Below are positions 1-6,724 of a stretch of DNA of 35,495 nt, in pieces (the first letter of the stretch is position 1; each line of letters opens with the position of its first letter). The translations under genes and the position numbers were made by a program. The notes under the pieces are model-generated. The model saw only the letters and a program-made list of their open reading frames with translations, did no database searches and had not been told where the DNA came from. Source of the stretch: an uncultured Terriglobales bacterium (GTDB lineage Bacteria; Acidobacteriota; Terriglobia; Terriglobales; Acidobacteriaceae); contig CATPBJ010000122.1 of NCBI GenBank assembly GCA_955652395.1, positions 1 through 35,495 on the forward strand, in the 5' to 3' direction.

Positions 1-314
1 CCCGGACCGCCACAGGCGAAAATCCCTCGCTCGGGCAACAGTGAAGCCAATTTGAAAATAGCGGCAACCTCGCCAATACTGACCTACCTACCAACAGAAC
101 CTGGGAGACGGGGCTGGGAGCGGAGATAATAGGGTCACCGCGACTGGCCCCGCAACTACGGACGGGAAGATCCAGACAGGCCGGGGCCACGATTCATGGT
201 TGTGATCACGCGAGCAGCCGAAATCATCTGAGGCAGCAGACTCCGGCGGGCCTGATTTTTTGGGACAAAGTGGGACAAGGTTGGACTGCGGAAGGTTGCA
301 AGTGATTGAAAACT
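1..314. other. No gene recognised
   Basis: This left-edge stretch lies downstream of the minus-strand tRNA-Ala. The only open frames are short and unconvincing, with no ribosome binding site or recognisable motif. Two close copies of the word GGGACAA occur near 262-280. I see no convincing terminator, integrase remnant or duplicated tRNA 3' end that would mark an attachment site. Confidence 0.5.
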
Positions 315-390
315 TGGTGGAGCTAGTCGGGATCGAACCGACGACCTCATCGTTGCGAACGATGCGCTCTCCCAGCTGAGCTATAGCCCC
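315..390 (-). tRNA. tRNA-Ala (anticodon CGC)
   Basis: Read on the minus strand this is a 76-nt cloverleaf. The acceptor GGGGCTA pairs with TAGCTCC, the D arm is GCTC...GAGC, and the anticodon stem CATCG/CGATG closes the 7-nt loop TTCGCAA. The T arm is GTCGG TTCGATC CCGAC. Loop bases three to five are CGC, which reads the alanine codon GCG. The discriminator base is A and the 3' CCA is encoded in the DNA. Confidence 0.97.
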
Positions 391-425
391 ACTCGGGTGA
401 ACAGAATAACCAGTGTGTTGTTGCG

Positions 426-455
426 ATTTTAGCAGCGTTTTCCGCCCAAGACCAA
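426..455 (-). promoter_or_regulatory. Candidate promoter of tRNA-Ala
   Basis: On the minus strand a TTGGTC box (450-455) is followed after 18 nt by TAAAAT (426-431). This places the start site about 30 nt before the tRNA 5' end. The spacing is right for a housekeeping sigma factor, but the -35 box is only a partial match. Confidence 0.45.
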
Positions 456-459
456 GTCA

Positions 460-1278
460 GTGGATCAGACTTACTACAAAGAACACCGCAAAATAATGTT
501 TACCTGCAGTGTCCTTCCACGTCTAATGGAAGGAGAGATTGCAGTCTCGGATCCGCAACTTCGCACTCGCGATTTCAAATCAATGTTTATCCCGACTCAA
601 CCCGTTGCTCGTCAACCGAGACTTGCCACGTATGGCTCCGTGGCCGCGCACGGGCTATTGCTGCTATGGCTCCTGCACCCGGCCGGGCCGAAACTCGTGG
701 CGCCATCTCTTGTGGTCAATGGTGATCACGGCACCTACATTGCGCGCCTCTACTGGTCAAACCAGCGGGTTCAGATTACAAGCGATGGTTTTCCGGGTAC
801 TTCTGGTGCCGACTCGCGGCAGCAGTTGAATGCACATCTCACGTGGAAGCGCCGCCTCAAAGCTGCCAAGGCCGCCGAGCGTGACCTGCCACGCCCCGAG
901 ATTGGGTTGGACGACCAGACCAGCGTGCCTGGGCAGGCGGCTCAGACGCGTCCTGCTCGCTCACCGCTGGGCACAGTTTTGGAAGGACCCTTAACGGGAG
1001 AAGAAGTTCGTCCTGCGCTGCCGGTAGTCTCGCCCGATCCCCACGTTGCAGGTGATGAATTGGGTGGTCTTCAGGGCGATGTGATCGTCGAAGTCACGAT
1101 CGACGAAAATGGCAACATTGTTCAGAAAGTTGTGGTTCAGAGCCTGACTCCGGCGATTGACGGCAAGGTGCTCGAGGCCCTGGAGAATTGGCGCTTTCGT
1201 CCCGCGACTCGCAACGGTGTGCCCATCGCGTCAAAACAGGACGTGTATTACCACTTTCCTCGCCTGGGCAAAGGCTAG
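460..1278 (+). CDS. TonB-like energy transducer / TonB C-terminal domain protein
   Basis: The last ~75 residues form a TonB C-terminal domain: GDVIVEVTIDENGNIV, then a helix (VLEALENWRFRPA) and a closing strand (KQDVYYHFP). In this family the domain contacts TonB-dependent outer-membrane receptors or acts as a periplasmic interaction module. A short hydrophobic segment (AAHGLLLLWLL) near residues 62-73 is the likely inner-membrane anchor, followed by a variable, Pro/Arg-containing linker. The start is uncertain. The longest frame begins at a GTG at 460, but in-frame ATGs at 526 and 583 are possible and none has a clear ribosome binding site. No ExbB/ExbD or receptor gene is adjacent, so the partner is unknown. 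A small palindrome follows the stop codon. Confidence 0.82.
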   Translation: MDQTYYKEHRKIMFTCSVLPRLMEGEIAVSDPQLRTRDFKSMFIPTQPVARQPRLATYGSVAAHGLLLLWLLHPAGPKLVAPSLVVNGDHGTYIARLYWSNQRVQITSDGFPGTSGADSRQQLNAHLTWKRRLKAAKAAERDLPRPEIGLDDQTSVPGQAAQTRPARSPLGTVLEGPLTGEEVRPALPVVSPDPHVAGDELGGLQGDVIVEVTIDENGNIVQKVVVQSLTPAIDGKVLEALENWRFRPATRNGVPIASKQDVYYHFPRLGKG

Positions 1279-1292
1279 TCCTAATGTGGGCG

Positions 1293-1308
1293 CGAGCGTC
1301 CACGCTCG
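1293..1308. repeat. Short GC palindrome after the tonB-like gene
   Basis: CGAGCGT (1293-1299) and ACGCTCG (1302-1308) form a perfect 7-bp inverted repeat 15 bases after the tonB-like stop codon. It has no T-run, so a classical terminator is not supported. It resembles in style the palindromes at 2001-2061 and inside hcrB and hcrA. Confidence 0.5.
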
Positions 1309-1352
1309 TGCGGAGACCTTCACCAGCGCGGACGATCATCCGCACATCTCGC

Positions 1353-1358
1353 TATAAT
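1353..1358 (+). promoter_or_regulatory. -10 box directly before ribA (leaderless candidate)
   Basis: A perfect TATAAT ends 7 nt before the GTG start of ribA, so transcription would begin at or next to the start codon. There is no ribosome binding site between them and no good -35 hexamer at the expected distance. Confidence 0.5.
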
Positions 1359-1365
1359 CATTGAT

Positions 1366-1983
1366 GTGTCTTCTGACCAGGTTCGACAAGTAGCCTCCGC
1401 CGAATTCCCTACCCGCTGGGGCAACTTCCGCATTTACGGTTTTCGCGGAGAATTCGGCACTCCCGAATCACCGCATGATGAGGATGCTGTCGGTCTGGTC
1501 ATGGGAGACATTCATTCGACGCCACCGCTGGTCCGCATCCACTCGCAATGCCTCACCGGAGATGTCTTCGGCTCGCTACGCTGCGATTGCCGCGCGCAAC
1601 TGGAAATGGCCCTGTCCCTGATCGCCGAGCAAGGCGCGGGCATCCTGATCTATGAGCAGCAGGAAGGCCGCGGCATCGGCCTGATGGCAAAGCTGCAGGC
1701 TTATGAATTGCAGGACCAGGGACTGGATACGGTAGAGGCCAACGAACGCCTCGGCTTCAAGGCCGACCACCGCGAGTTCGCGCTCCCGGCCGAAATTCTA
1801 AGAGCACTCGGAGTTTCCAGCGTGCGTCTGCTTTCAAACAATCCCGACAAGGTAGCCGCCCTCGAAAAAGGAAAGATTGTCGTGGTCGAGCGGGTGCCCT
1901 GTGAAGTCGCTCCCTCAGCCCACTCCGAAGACTACCTGAAGACTAAGAAGGAAAAGTTGGGGCATCTGTTCACGTCGCGCTAG
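1366..1983 (+). CDS. ribA: GTP cyclohydrolase II
   Basis: This enzyme opens the imidazole ring of GTP, releasing formate and pyrophosphate, to give the first riboflavin-pathway pyrimidine. The 205-aa protein matches the single-domain family and lacks the RibB (DHBP synthase) domain often fused in other bacteria. The zinc site is visible as Cys62, Cys73 and Cys75 in QCLTGDVFGSLRCDC, with the same C-x10-C-x-C spacing as the family. The GTP-binding/catalytic stretch EQQEGRGIGL follows, and LLSNNPDKVAAL is also typical. The frame opens with GTG at 1366; the overlapping ATG at 1364 is out of frame. No other rib genes are in the window, so it is a scattered riboflavin gene. The TATAAT immediately upstream suggests a leaderless mRNA. 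No FMN riboswitch is seen. Confidence 0.96.
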   Translation: MSSDQVRQVASAEFPTRWGNFRIYGFRGEFGTPESPHDEDAVGLVMGDIHSTPPLVRIHSQCLTGDVFGSLRCDCRAQLEMALSLIAEQGAGILIYEQQEGRGIGLMAKLQAYELQDQGLDTVEANERLGFKADHREFALPAEILRALGVSSVRLLSNNPDKVAALEKGKIVVVERVPCEVAPSAHSEDYLKTKKEKLGHLFTSR

Positions 1984-2000
1984 AACTCCCCCCCGAAAAA

Positions 2001-2061
2001 GTAGCGCCGCAGCGCCGAGGGCGAGACGCCCTCGAGCCAGCCGGCCAGAGGCCGGCGCTAC
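2001..2061. repeat. Cloverleaf-like intergenic palindrome between ribA and hcrB
   Basis: Outer arms GTAGCGCC (2001-2008) and GGCGCTAC (2054-2061) enclose two perfect hairpins. One is CGAGGGCG/CGCCCTCG (2016-2034, loop AGA); the other is GCCGGCC/GGCCGGC (2040-2056, loop AGA), whose last bases compete with the outer arm. It lies between convergent genes and could terminate both. Its right half resembles the elements at 5729-5763 and 10551-10591. Confidence 0.8.
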
Positions 2062-2067
2062 CCGATA

Positions 2068-3060
2068 TTAGTTCTCAGCCGCGGCCAGCACTGCCCTCTT
2101 CGCAAATACCCGAATCATCTCTCGCCGATACTCCGGCGTGAGCGCCGACGTGGTAAGCGGTCGAGCAATCTTCGCCGCGAGGTCGCCGGCCGCTGCTGCC
2201 AGCGATTCGTCCATCGCTTTTCCGGTCAGCAGTTCGCTCACGCCTTTCACCAACAGCGGAGCAGGATTTACGGCCGTGATGGCCAGACGCGCATCTGCGA
2301 TGTGACCATCCGACCCCTTCATGACGACAGCGACGCCGGCCAGGGGATAGTCAATCGATCCTCGAACCCGCAACTTCCGGTACACGCCACGGTAGTCGGC
2401 TGAGGACTCCGGCAAGAATACGCGGGTCAGCAGTTCATCCGGTCGCAGCTTGCGATACGCGACGCCATCACCGGTATAAAGCTCGGACAGTGGGATGCGA
2501 CGTGTGCCCGATGCACTGGCAATTTCGACCTCGGCCTCAAGGCACAGGAGCGCAGGTGGAGTGTCCCCGGAGAATGCCGCCCAGCACGTGGTTCCACCGG
2601 GAGCGACGTGGCAAAGATCGCCGTCTTTCTTGATACAAAAGCCGCACCCTTTGCGCCAGGTAGGCGACTGGTTGTACCAAAGGCAACGGGTGTCGAGACA
2701 GATGTTGCCCCCAATGGTGCCCATATTTCGCAGCAAGGGCGACGCAACGGTTGCCGCCGCCTCGGAGAGCACGGGATAGCGGCGACGGAGAAGAGCCGAT
2801 TGCTCGATTGCAGTCAGCGAGGCCAGCGCGCCGATCTCGACGCCACGAGCTGTTTGTCGAATCTCCTTCAACCCGGCAAGGTGATGTACATCCACCACAT
2901 ACTCTGGCTCGAACAGCTTTTGCCGCATCGAGGGAATCAGATCCGTGCCCCCCGCCACCACCCGTGTGGACGCGGGCGACTCGCCCGCGTGCTTGGCCAG
3001 CAACGATAGTGCATCTTCCAAGATGCGCGGCCGCAGCAAGTTGAATTGCGGAAGGCTCAA
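2068..3060 (-). CDS. hcrB: 4-hydroxybenzoyl-CoA reductase, beta (FAD) subunit
   Basis: This is the FAD-binding subunit of a molybdenum hydroxylase (330 aa). AGGTDLIPSM and GTIGGNICLDTRC are the FAD-loop motifs of the CoxM/XdhB fold. The distinguishing feature is an extra cysteine loop with Cys126, Cys142, Cys150 and Cys159 (C-x15-C-x7-C-x8-C). As I recall it, this is the spacing of the additional [4Fe-4S] ligands of Thauera 4-hydroxybenzoyl-CoA reductase, which CO and xanthine dehydrogenases lack. The enzyme reductively removes the para-hydroxyl of 4-hydroxybenzoyl-CoA to give benzoyl-CoA. The start is a TTG overlapping the hcrA stop (TTGA), preceded by GGGAGG, so it is translationally coupled. 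Residues 23-32 are encoded by a palindromic repeat also present in hcrA. Substrate is inferred from family and context. Confidence 0.88.
   Translation of the reverse strand: MSLPQFNLLRPRILEDALSLLAKHAGESPASTRVVAGGTDLIPSMRQKLFEPEYVVDVHHLAGLKEIRQTARGVEIGALASLTAIEQSALLRRRYPVLSEAAATVASPLLRNMGTIGGNICLDTRCLWYNQSPTWRKGCGFCIKKDGDLCHVAPGGTTCWAAFSGDTPPALLCLEAEVEIASASGTRRIPLSELYTGDGVAYRKLRPDELLTRVFLPESSADYRGVYRKLRVRGSIDYPLAGVAVVMKGSDGHIADARLAITAVNPAPLLVKGVSELLTGKAMDESLAAAAGDLAAKIARPLTTSALTPEYRREMIRVFAKRAVLAAAEN
2965..2994. repeat. Palindromic repeat inside hcrB (copy 1)
   Basis: CGCGGGCGA (2971-2979) and TCGCCCGCG (2981-2989) form a perfect 9-bp inverted repeat around one base. The 30-bp block matches 3900-3929 at 27 of 30 positions, in the same orientation and reading frame. 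It encodes KHAGESPAST (residues 23-32), between the first helix and the FAD loop. Confidence 0.8.
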
Positions 3061-5636
3061 TCGTCGCCTCCCGCTTCGAGGGGCGCTGCTAGCCGCGACG
3101 GATCGAGTGCATGCCGCTCCGGACCCTTGCCCTTAAACCAAAGTGACCCTCCATGCTCACGAAATCGCGCGGGATTTGTAGGATCCACACCGTCGGTCAA
3201 ATTGATCGGTTTCGCGTTCTTCTTCGCCCGCAACGCCGCCAGCACGCGCTCCGGCGTGAACGGAGATTCATGCATCCGGACACCCACGGCGTCAAAGATA
3301 GCGTTCGCAATCGCCGGAATCGTCGCTGCCAGCGAACCTTCGCTGCATTCTTTCGCACCGAACGGTCCCTCGGGATCAATGCTCTCCACGATGATGGGTT
3401 CCACTTCGGGCGACTCCACCGATGACGGGCTACGGTATTCCAGCAACCCGGGATTCATCAGCATGCCATCTTTCCAGACCATCTCTTCCGTCAGGGCCTG
3501 CCCCATGCCCATCCATACCGACCCGATGATCTGGCCCTCGACCGAAACCGGATTCAGCGCGCGTCCGCAATCATGGGCCGCCCAGACCTTGTGCACGGTG
3601 ACCTCGCCGGTTCCCTCGTCCACGCTAACTTCAGCCACTTGCGCAGAGTAGGAATATGCCGGCGAAGGTCCGACTCCACCGCCTTTATGCTTGCCACCAC
3701 GGGCCTCGGCCGGAGGCGCATAAGAACCAGTCCCGGTCAGCGTGCCATGAAAATCAATGGCAGCTACCACGGCTTCCTCGAAGCTCATGGAATCCTTAGG
3801 ACCTTCGTCCTTGCGTTTCTGCTGCAACGACCCGCGGAGAATCTGCCCCTCCACCCGCTCGCTGACCGAAGCCTCTGACGGTACTGCAGCGGAGACAAGT
3901 GTGGCCGCGTGCGACTCGCCCGCGAGCTTTTTCCGAACGACTAGATCATCCCGAAACACAAGATCATCCGCCGTGCAACCCATCTTCCGCGCTGCCGCCG
4001 AAGCAATCTGCTTCTTCACTTCCACCGCCGCCCGTAACGTAGCGTTTCCCGCCATGAACGTGACCCGGCTGGAATACGATCCGATGTCAATGGGGGTGAG
4101 GTCGGTGTCCGCGGCTACGATTCTGATCCGACCCAGCGAGCAGCCCAGAGTTTCCGCGGCGATCTGCGCCGTCATGGTGTCGGAGCCCTGTCCGATTTCA
4201 GACGCGCCGGTATACACCACAACTCCACCATCGCGATCAATTTTGATGTTGACGGTAGAGTGCGGCATGTCAGAACGAATGATGGAATTGGCGGCACCGC
4301 TCACGTAGTGGCTGCAAGCGATGCCCAAACCGCGACCCTTGCCCAGCTTTCCCTTGCGATCTCTCCAACCCGAACGTTCGATTGTCTTCTCAATGCACTC
4401 GGGCAAGCCGTAACTCTGCACCCGCAGCCCGTTGACGGTCACGCAAGGCGCCTTCAGCAGATTACGCCGCCGAATCTCCGCCGGATCAAGATTGATCCTG
4501 GCCGCCAGCTCATCTAGCTGCGATTCGAAAGCGAAGCGGACATTGACCGTGCCATGGCCCCGCATCGCGCCGCACGCAGGCTTATTGGTCAGTACCCTGT
4601 AGCCGTCGTATTGAATATTGGGGATATCGTAGAGTGCGCCCAGCAACGCCCCGGAATAGAGAATCGTGACCACGCCGTAGGAACAATAAGCGCCGCCATC
4701 CTGCATCACTCGGGCCTTCACAGCCGTGATGCTGCCGTCTCGCTTCACGCCCGTCTTGAGATCGATGAGGGTGCGGGGGCGTCCCCGATGGGCCCAGAAG
4801 ACTTCCTCGCGCGTGTAGGTAATCTTCACCGGCGCCCGAGCCTTGCGTGCCGCAATCGCGGCGATGATCTCCAGCGGAATCACTTCGCTCTTGCCGCCAA
4901 AACCTCCGCCCACCAACGGCTTGATCACACGAATCTGAGCCATCGGCACGTCCAGTACAAGCGACAGCTTGTGTTGCAGGTAATACGGGACCTGCGTGGA
5001 AGACCAAACGATCAGCCGGCCGGGCTTTCCAGTCTGCGAATCGATTTCAAAACTGGCCAGCGTGGAGTGTGGTTCCATGGCGGCATGCGTCACTTCACCG
5101 GCGACAAAGCGGGCCTCGGCAACACAATCGGCTTCCGCGAAACCTTTATCGGGGTCGCCAAACACATGGTGATAGTCCTTCTCCAGATTGTGCGGCTTGT
5201 TGTCGTGGATCAGATCAGTCTCCGCTTTCATCGATTCTTCAGGATCGAAATAAGCGGGCAGGACCTCGTACTCGACATCAATCAGCTCCAGAGCTCGGTC
5301 GGCGGTTGCTTCATCTACGGCAGCAACGCAGGCCACGTTATCGCCCACGTAGCGGACCTTGTCGAGCGCCAGCGCATGCTCGTCGTGACCGACGGGAAGT
5401 ATCCCGTAGGTGTTGGGCGCGTCCTTGCCGATCGCAACCGCAACCACGCCTTCCAGCTTCTCGGCGCGGCTGGTATCAATGCGCTTGATCCGCGCATGGG
5501 GATAGGGGGAGTGCAGGATCCTTCCCACCAGCATGCCCGGAACGCTAAGGTCGTCGGTGTACTTGCCAGCGCCGGTGGTCTTGCCAGCCGCGTCGATCAT
5601 CGCGATCGGTTTTCCGATAACGGAGAAGTCAGTCAT
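3057..5636 (-). CDS. hcrA: 4-hydroxybenzoyl-CoA reductase, alpha (molybdopterin) subunit
   Basis: This large catalytic subunit (859 aa) belongs to the xanthine oxidase/aldehyde oxidase family and binds the molybdenum cofactor. The N-terminal domain starts IGKPIAMIDAAGKTTGAGKY. Cofactor-binding segments VGGGFGGKSE, GAMRGHGTVN and ASEIGQGSDT are present, and the C-terminal GPFGAKECSEGS carries the conserved active-site Glu. With HcrB and HcrC it would convert 4-hydroxybenzoyl-CoA to benzoyl-CoA. It is longer than the ~770 aa I recall for Thauera HcrA. Part of the excess lies around residues 565-610, where a palindromic repeat encodes KLAGESHAAT (570-579). The ATG at 5636 fits the family N-terminus, but no ribosome binding site is visible because a TCATTTG tandem repeat occupies the upstream bases. 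No maturation chaperone gene (XdhC/CoxF type) is seen. Confidence 0.87.
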   Translation of the reverse strand: MTDFSVIGKPIAMIDAAGKTTGAGKYTDDLSVPGMLVGRILHSPYPHARIKRIDTSRAEKLEGVVAVAIGKDAPNTYGILPVGHDEHALALDKVRYVGDNVACVAAVDEATADRALELIDVEYEVLPAYFDPEESMKAETDLIHDNKPHNLEKDYHHVFGDPDKGFAEADCVAEARFVAGEVTHAAMEPHSTLASFEIDSQTGKPGRLIVWSSTQVPYYLQHKLSLVLDVPMAQIRVIKPLVGGGFGGKSEVIPLEIIAAIAARKARAPVKITYTREEVFWAHRGRPRTLIDLKTGVKRDGSITAVKARVMQDGGAYCSYGVVTILYSGALLGALYDIPNIQYDGYRVLTNKPACGAMRGHGTVNVRFAFESQLDELAARINLDPAEIRRRNLLKAPCVTVNGLRVQSYGLPECIEKTIERSGWRDRKGKLGKGRGLGIACSHYVSGAANSIIRSDMPHSTVNIKIDRDGGVVVYTGASEIGQGSDTMTAQIAAETLGCSLGRIRIVAADTDLTPIDIGSYSSRVTFMAGNATLRAAVEVKKQIASAAARKMGCTADDLVFRDDLVVRKKLAGESHAATLVSAAVPSEASVSERVEGQILRGSLQQKRKDEGPKDSMSFEEAVVAAIDFHGTLTGTGSYAPPAEARGGKHKGGGVGPSPAYSYSAQVAEVSVDEGTGEVTVHKVWAAHDCGRALNPVSVEGQIIGSVWMGMGQALTEEMVWKDGMLMNPGLLEYRSPSSVESPEVEPIIVESIDPEGPFGAKECSEGSLAATIPAIANAIFDAVGVRMHESPFTPERVLAALRAKKNAKPINLTDGVDPTNPARFREHGGSLWFKGKGPERHALDPSRLAAPLEAGGDD
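3900..3929. repeat. Palindromic repeat inside hcrA (copy 2)
   Basis: This is the second copy of the 30-bp block found in hcrB, identical at 27 of 30 positions. The central 14 bases GCGACTCGCCCGCG are shared exactly. It encodes KLAGESHAAT at residues 570-579, in the same frame as the hcrB copy. Confidence 0.8.
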
Positions 5637-5659
5637 TTGTCATTTGTCATTGGTCGTTG
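5633..5659. repeat. TCATTTG tandem word repeat at the hcrA start
   Basis: The word TCATTTG is iterated (TCATTTGTCATTTGTCATTGG), then decays to GGTCGTTGG. It covers the hcrA start codon and the place where its ribosome binding site should be. Confidence 0.7.
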
Positions 5660-5728
5660 GCCCGTAACGCCGGCAGCCTTTCGGCTTCACCCAGGGCAGG
5701 CCTGGCGATTCTCGAGCGGGCCTCCCTC

Positions 5729-5763
5729 CCCGCTTATCGGGCCGGCGAGGACGCCCGTGCTAC
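5729..5763. repeat. GC palindrome forming the 3' end of hcrC
   Basis: CCCG and CGGG arms around CTTAT are followed by GCCGGCG and a GCCCGTGCTAC end. The block aligns with 10555-10591 and resembles the right half of 2001-2061. The hcrC stop codon lies in its loop, and the last ~10 hcrC codons come from it. Confidence 0.65.
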
Positions 5764-6237
5764 TCCCTTCTGCTCGGCCACAATCGCAGCCTTGATCGCC
5801 TGATACATCTGGTTGTACCCGGTGCAGCGGCACAGGTTGCCGCTCAGCGCGCCGCGGATTTCTGCGTCGGTCGGATCCGGATTCGCCCTCAGCAGATGCT
5901 TGACGGTCATAATGAAGCCCGGCGTGCAGAATCCGCACTGCGCTCCACCCCAGTCGCCATAGGCTTTCTGGATGGCGGCCAGACTGCCGTGTTCACACAC
6001 GCCTTCGATGGTCGTGATTTCTTGGCCTTCGCAACTGGCCGCGAGCATCGTGCAGGAAAGCATGGGGATGCCATCCACTTGCACCGTGCACGATCCGCAG
6101 GACGAGTCATCACAGCCGCGCTTGGAGCCGGTGAGCTGCAAGTCCAGGCGCAAAGCGTCCAGCAAGAGCGTGCAGGGCTCGAGGGCGAGTTCGTAGGCAC
6201 GGCCGTTAACGCGAAGTTCGATGAGTTCTTTTTTCAT
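5734..6237 (-). CDS. hcrC: 4-hydroxybenzoyl-CoA reductase, gamma ([2Fe-2S]) subunit
   Basis: This 167-aa small subunit carries two [2Fe-2S] clusters that pass electrons between FAD and molybdenum. The plant-ferredoxin-type cluster is seen in [14 protein letters not shown] plus a later Cys (MLSCTM). The second, all-helical cluster is seen in CGFCTPG and CRCTGY. Order and spacing match CoxS/HcrC/XdhA small subunits, and the HcrB cysteine loop next door identifies the complex. The start is ATG at 6237 without a clear ribosome binding site. The native C-terminus probably ends near AEQKG. The last residues (VARASSPAR) are encoded by the palindromic element at 5729-5763, which also supplies the stop codon. 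A 97-bp gap with repeats separates it from hcrA. Confidence 0.88.
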   Translation of the reverse strand: MKKELIELRVNGRAYELALEPCTLLLDALRLDLQLTGSKRGCDDSSCGSCTVQVDGIPMLSCTMLAASCEGQEITTIEGVCEHGSLAAIQKAYGDWGGAQCGFCTPGFIMTVKHLLRANPDPTDAEIRGALSGNLCRCTGYNQMYQAIKAAIVAEQKGVARASSPAR

Positions 6238-6250
6238 TTTCAGCGGTCAG

Positions 6251-6313
6251 CTCTCAGCTTTCAGCCGTCAGTTCTCCAGCCCCAATTGAAGGCTGACAGC
6301 TGGGAGCTGAGAG
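6251..6313. repeat. Inverted word repeat between rhodanese and hcrC
   Basis: CTCTCAGCT (6251-6259) pairs with AGCTGAGAG (6305-6313), and inside it TCAGCC (6261-6266) pairs with GGCTGA (6291-6296). The spacer is built from variants of CAGCTNTCAG. It could form an mRNA hairpin between the rhodanese gene and the reductase genes. Confidence 0.65.
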
Positions 6314-6319
6314 CCTCTT

Positions 6320-6643
6320 TCAGTACAGCGGCACCTTCGGGTCCACGGTGCGCGCCCATCCGTCGATCCCACCGCGCATGGATTGCACTTTCTCGAATCC
6401 TTGCTGCCGCAACCAGTTGGTGACACTCAGCGAACGCACACCGTGATGGCACACCACGACGATGTGTTCGTCCGGATCGAGTTCCTGGTTCGCCCGTGTC
6501 GGAACATCGCCCATGGGGATGTTCTTGCTGCCTTCAAGGTGGGCCTTTTCCAGTTCCCACGGCTCACGGACATCAAGCAAGGCAAATTTGTCGCCATGCT
6601 TGAGTAGAGCTTTCACTTGTCCGGCGCTGATTTCGAAGTCCAT
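6320..6643 (-). CDS. Rhodanese-like domain protein
   Basis: This single rhodanese domain of 107 aa is close in size to GlpE and PspE, which move sulfane sulfur through a persulfide on an active-site cysteine. Landmarks are LLDVREPWELEKAHLEGSKN, the active-site loop VVVCHHGVRS with the cysteine, and the C-terminal MRGGIDGWAR. The start ATG has a good site (AGGAGCGAGG) just upstream. It sits in the aromatic-CoA block between CoA-transferase subunit A and hcrC. A role in sulfuration for the molybdenum or iron-sulfur cofactors of the neighbouring reductase is an attractive inference from position only. A general sulfur-carrier role is equally possible. Confidence 0.9.
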   Translation of the reverse strand: MDFEISAGQVKALLKHGDKFALLDVREPWELEKAHLEGSKNIPMGDVPTRANQELDPDEHIVVVCHHGVRSLSVTNWLRQQGFEKVQSMRGGIDGWARTVDPKVPLY

Positions 6644-6657
6644 GACCTCGCTCCTAG

Positions 6658-6721
6658 GCTTCTAGCTGCCGGTTTCCTGCCGCTAGCTGTGGGGCTTATC
6701 CAGAAGCTAGCAGCTAGAAGC
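6658..6721. repeat. 12-bp perfect inverted repeat between CoA-transferase A and rhodanese
   Basis: GCTTCTAGCTGC (6658-6669) and GCAGCTAGAAGC (6710-6721) are perfect complements. The loop contains more variants of the word GCTAGC. The right arm ends 4 bp from the stop codon of the CoA-transferase gene. Confidence 0.75.
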
Positions 6722-6724
6722 TCT

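Noticed and set aside
315-390. tRNA-Ala as an integration site for a genomic island
   Set aside because: No integrase gene, no duplicated tRNA 3' end and no composition break are visible next to it within the window.
4371-4380. CGAACGTTCG, the core of the proposed TetR operator, also occurs inside hcrA (and again near 21207 in carA)
   Set aside because: Both are in the middle of coding sequence and lack the wider TTTGAACG...CGTTCGAA arms and a promoter. The 10-mer alone is expected by chance at this GC content.
4771-4790. Palindrome-like CGGGGGCGTCCCC in hcrA as another repeat copy
   Set aside because: It encodes the HRGRPRT stretch that belongs to the conserved family sequence, so it is ordinary coding DNA.
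4554-5795. Long plus-strand open frame of about 413 codons opposite hcrA and hcrC
   Set aside because: It is antisense to two strongly supported enzyme genes, and its translation shows no domain or motif. It is a shadow of high-GC coding DNA.
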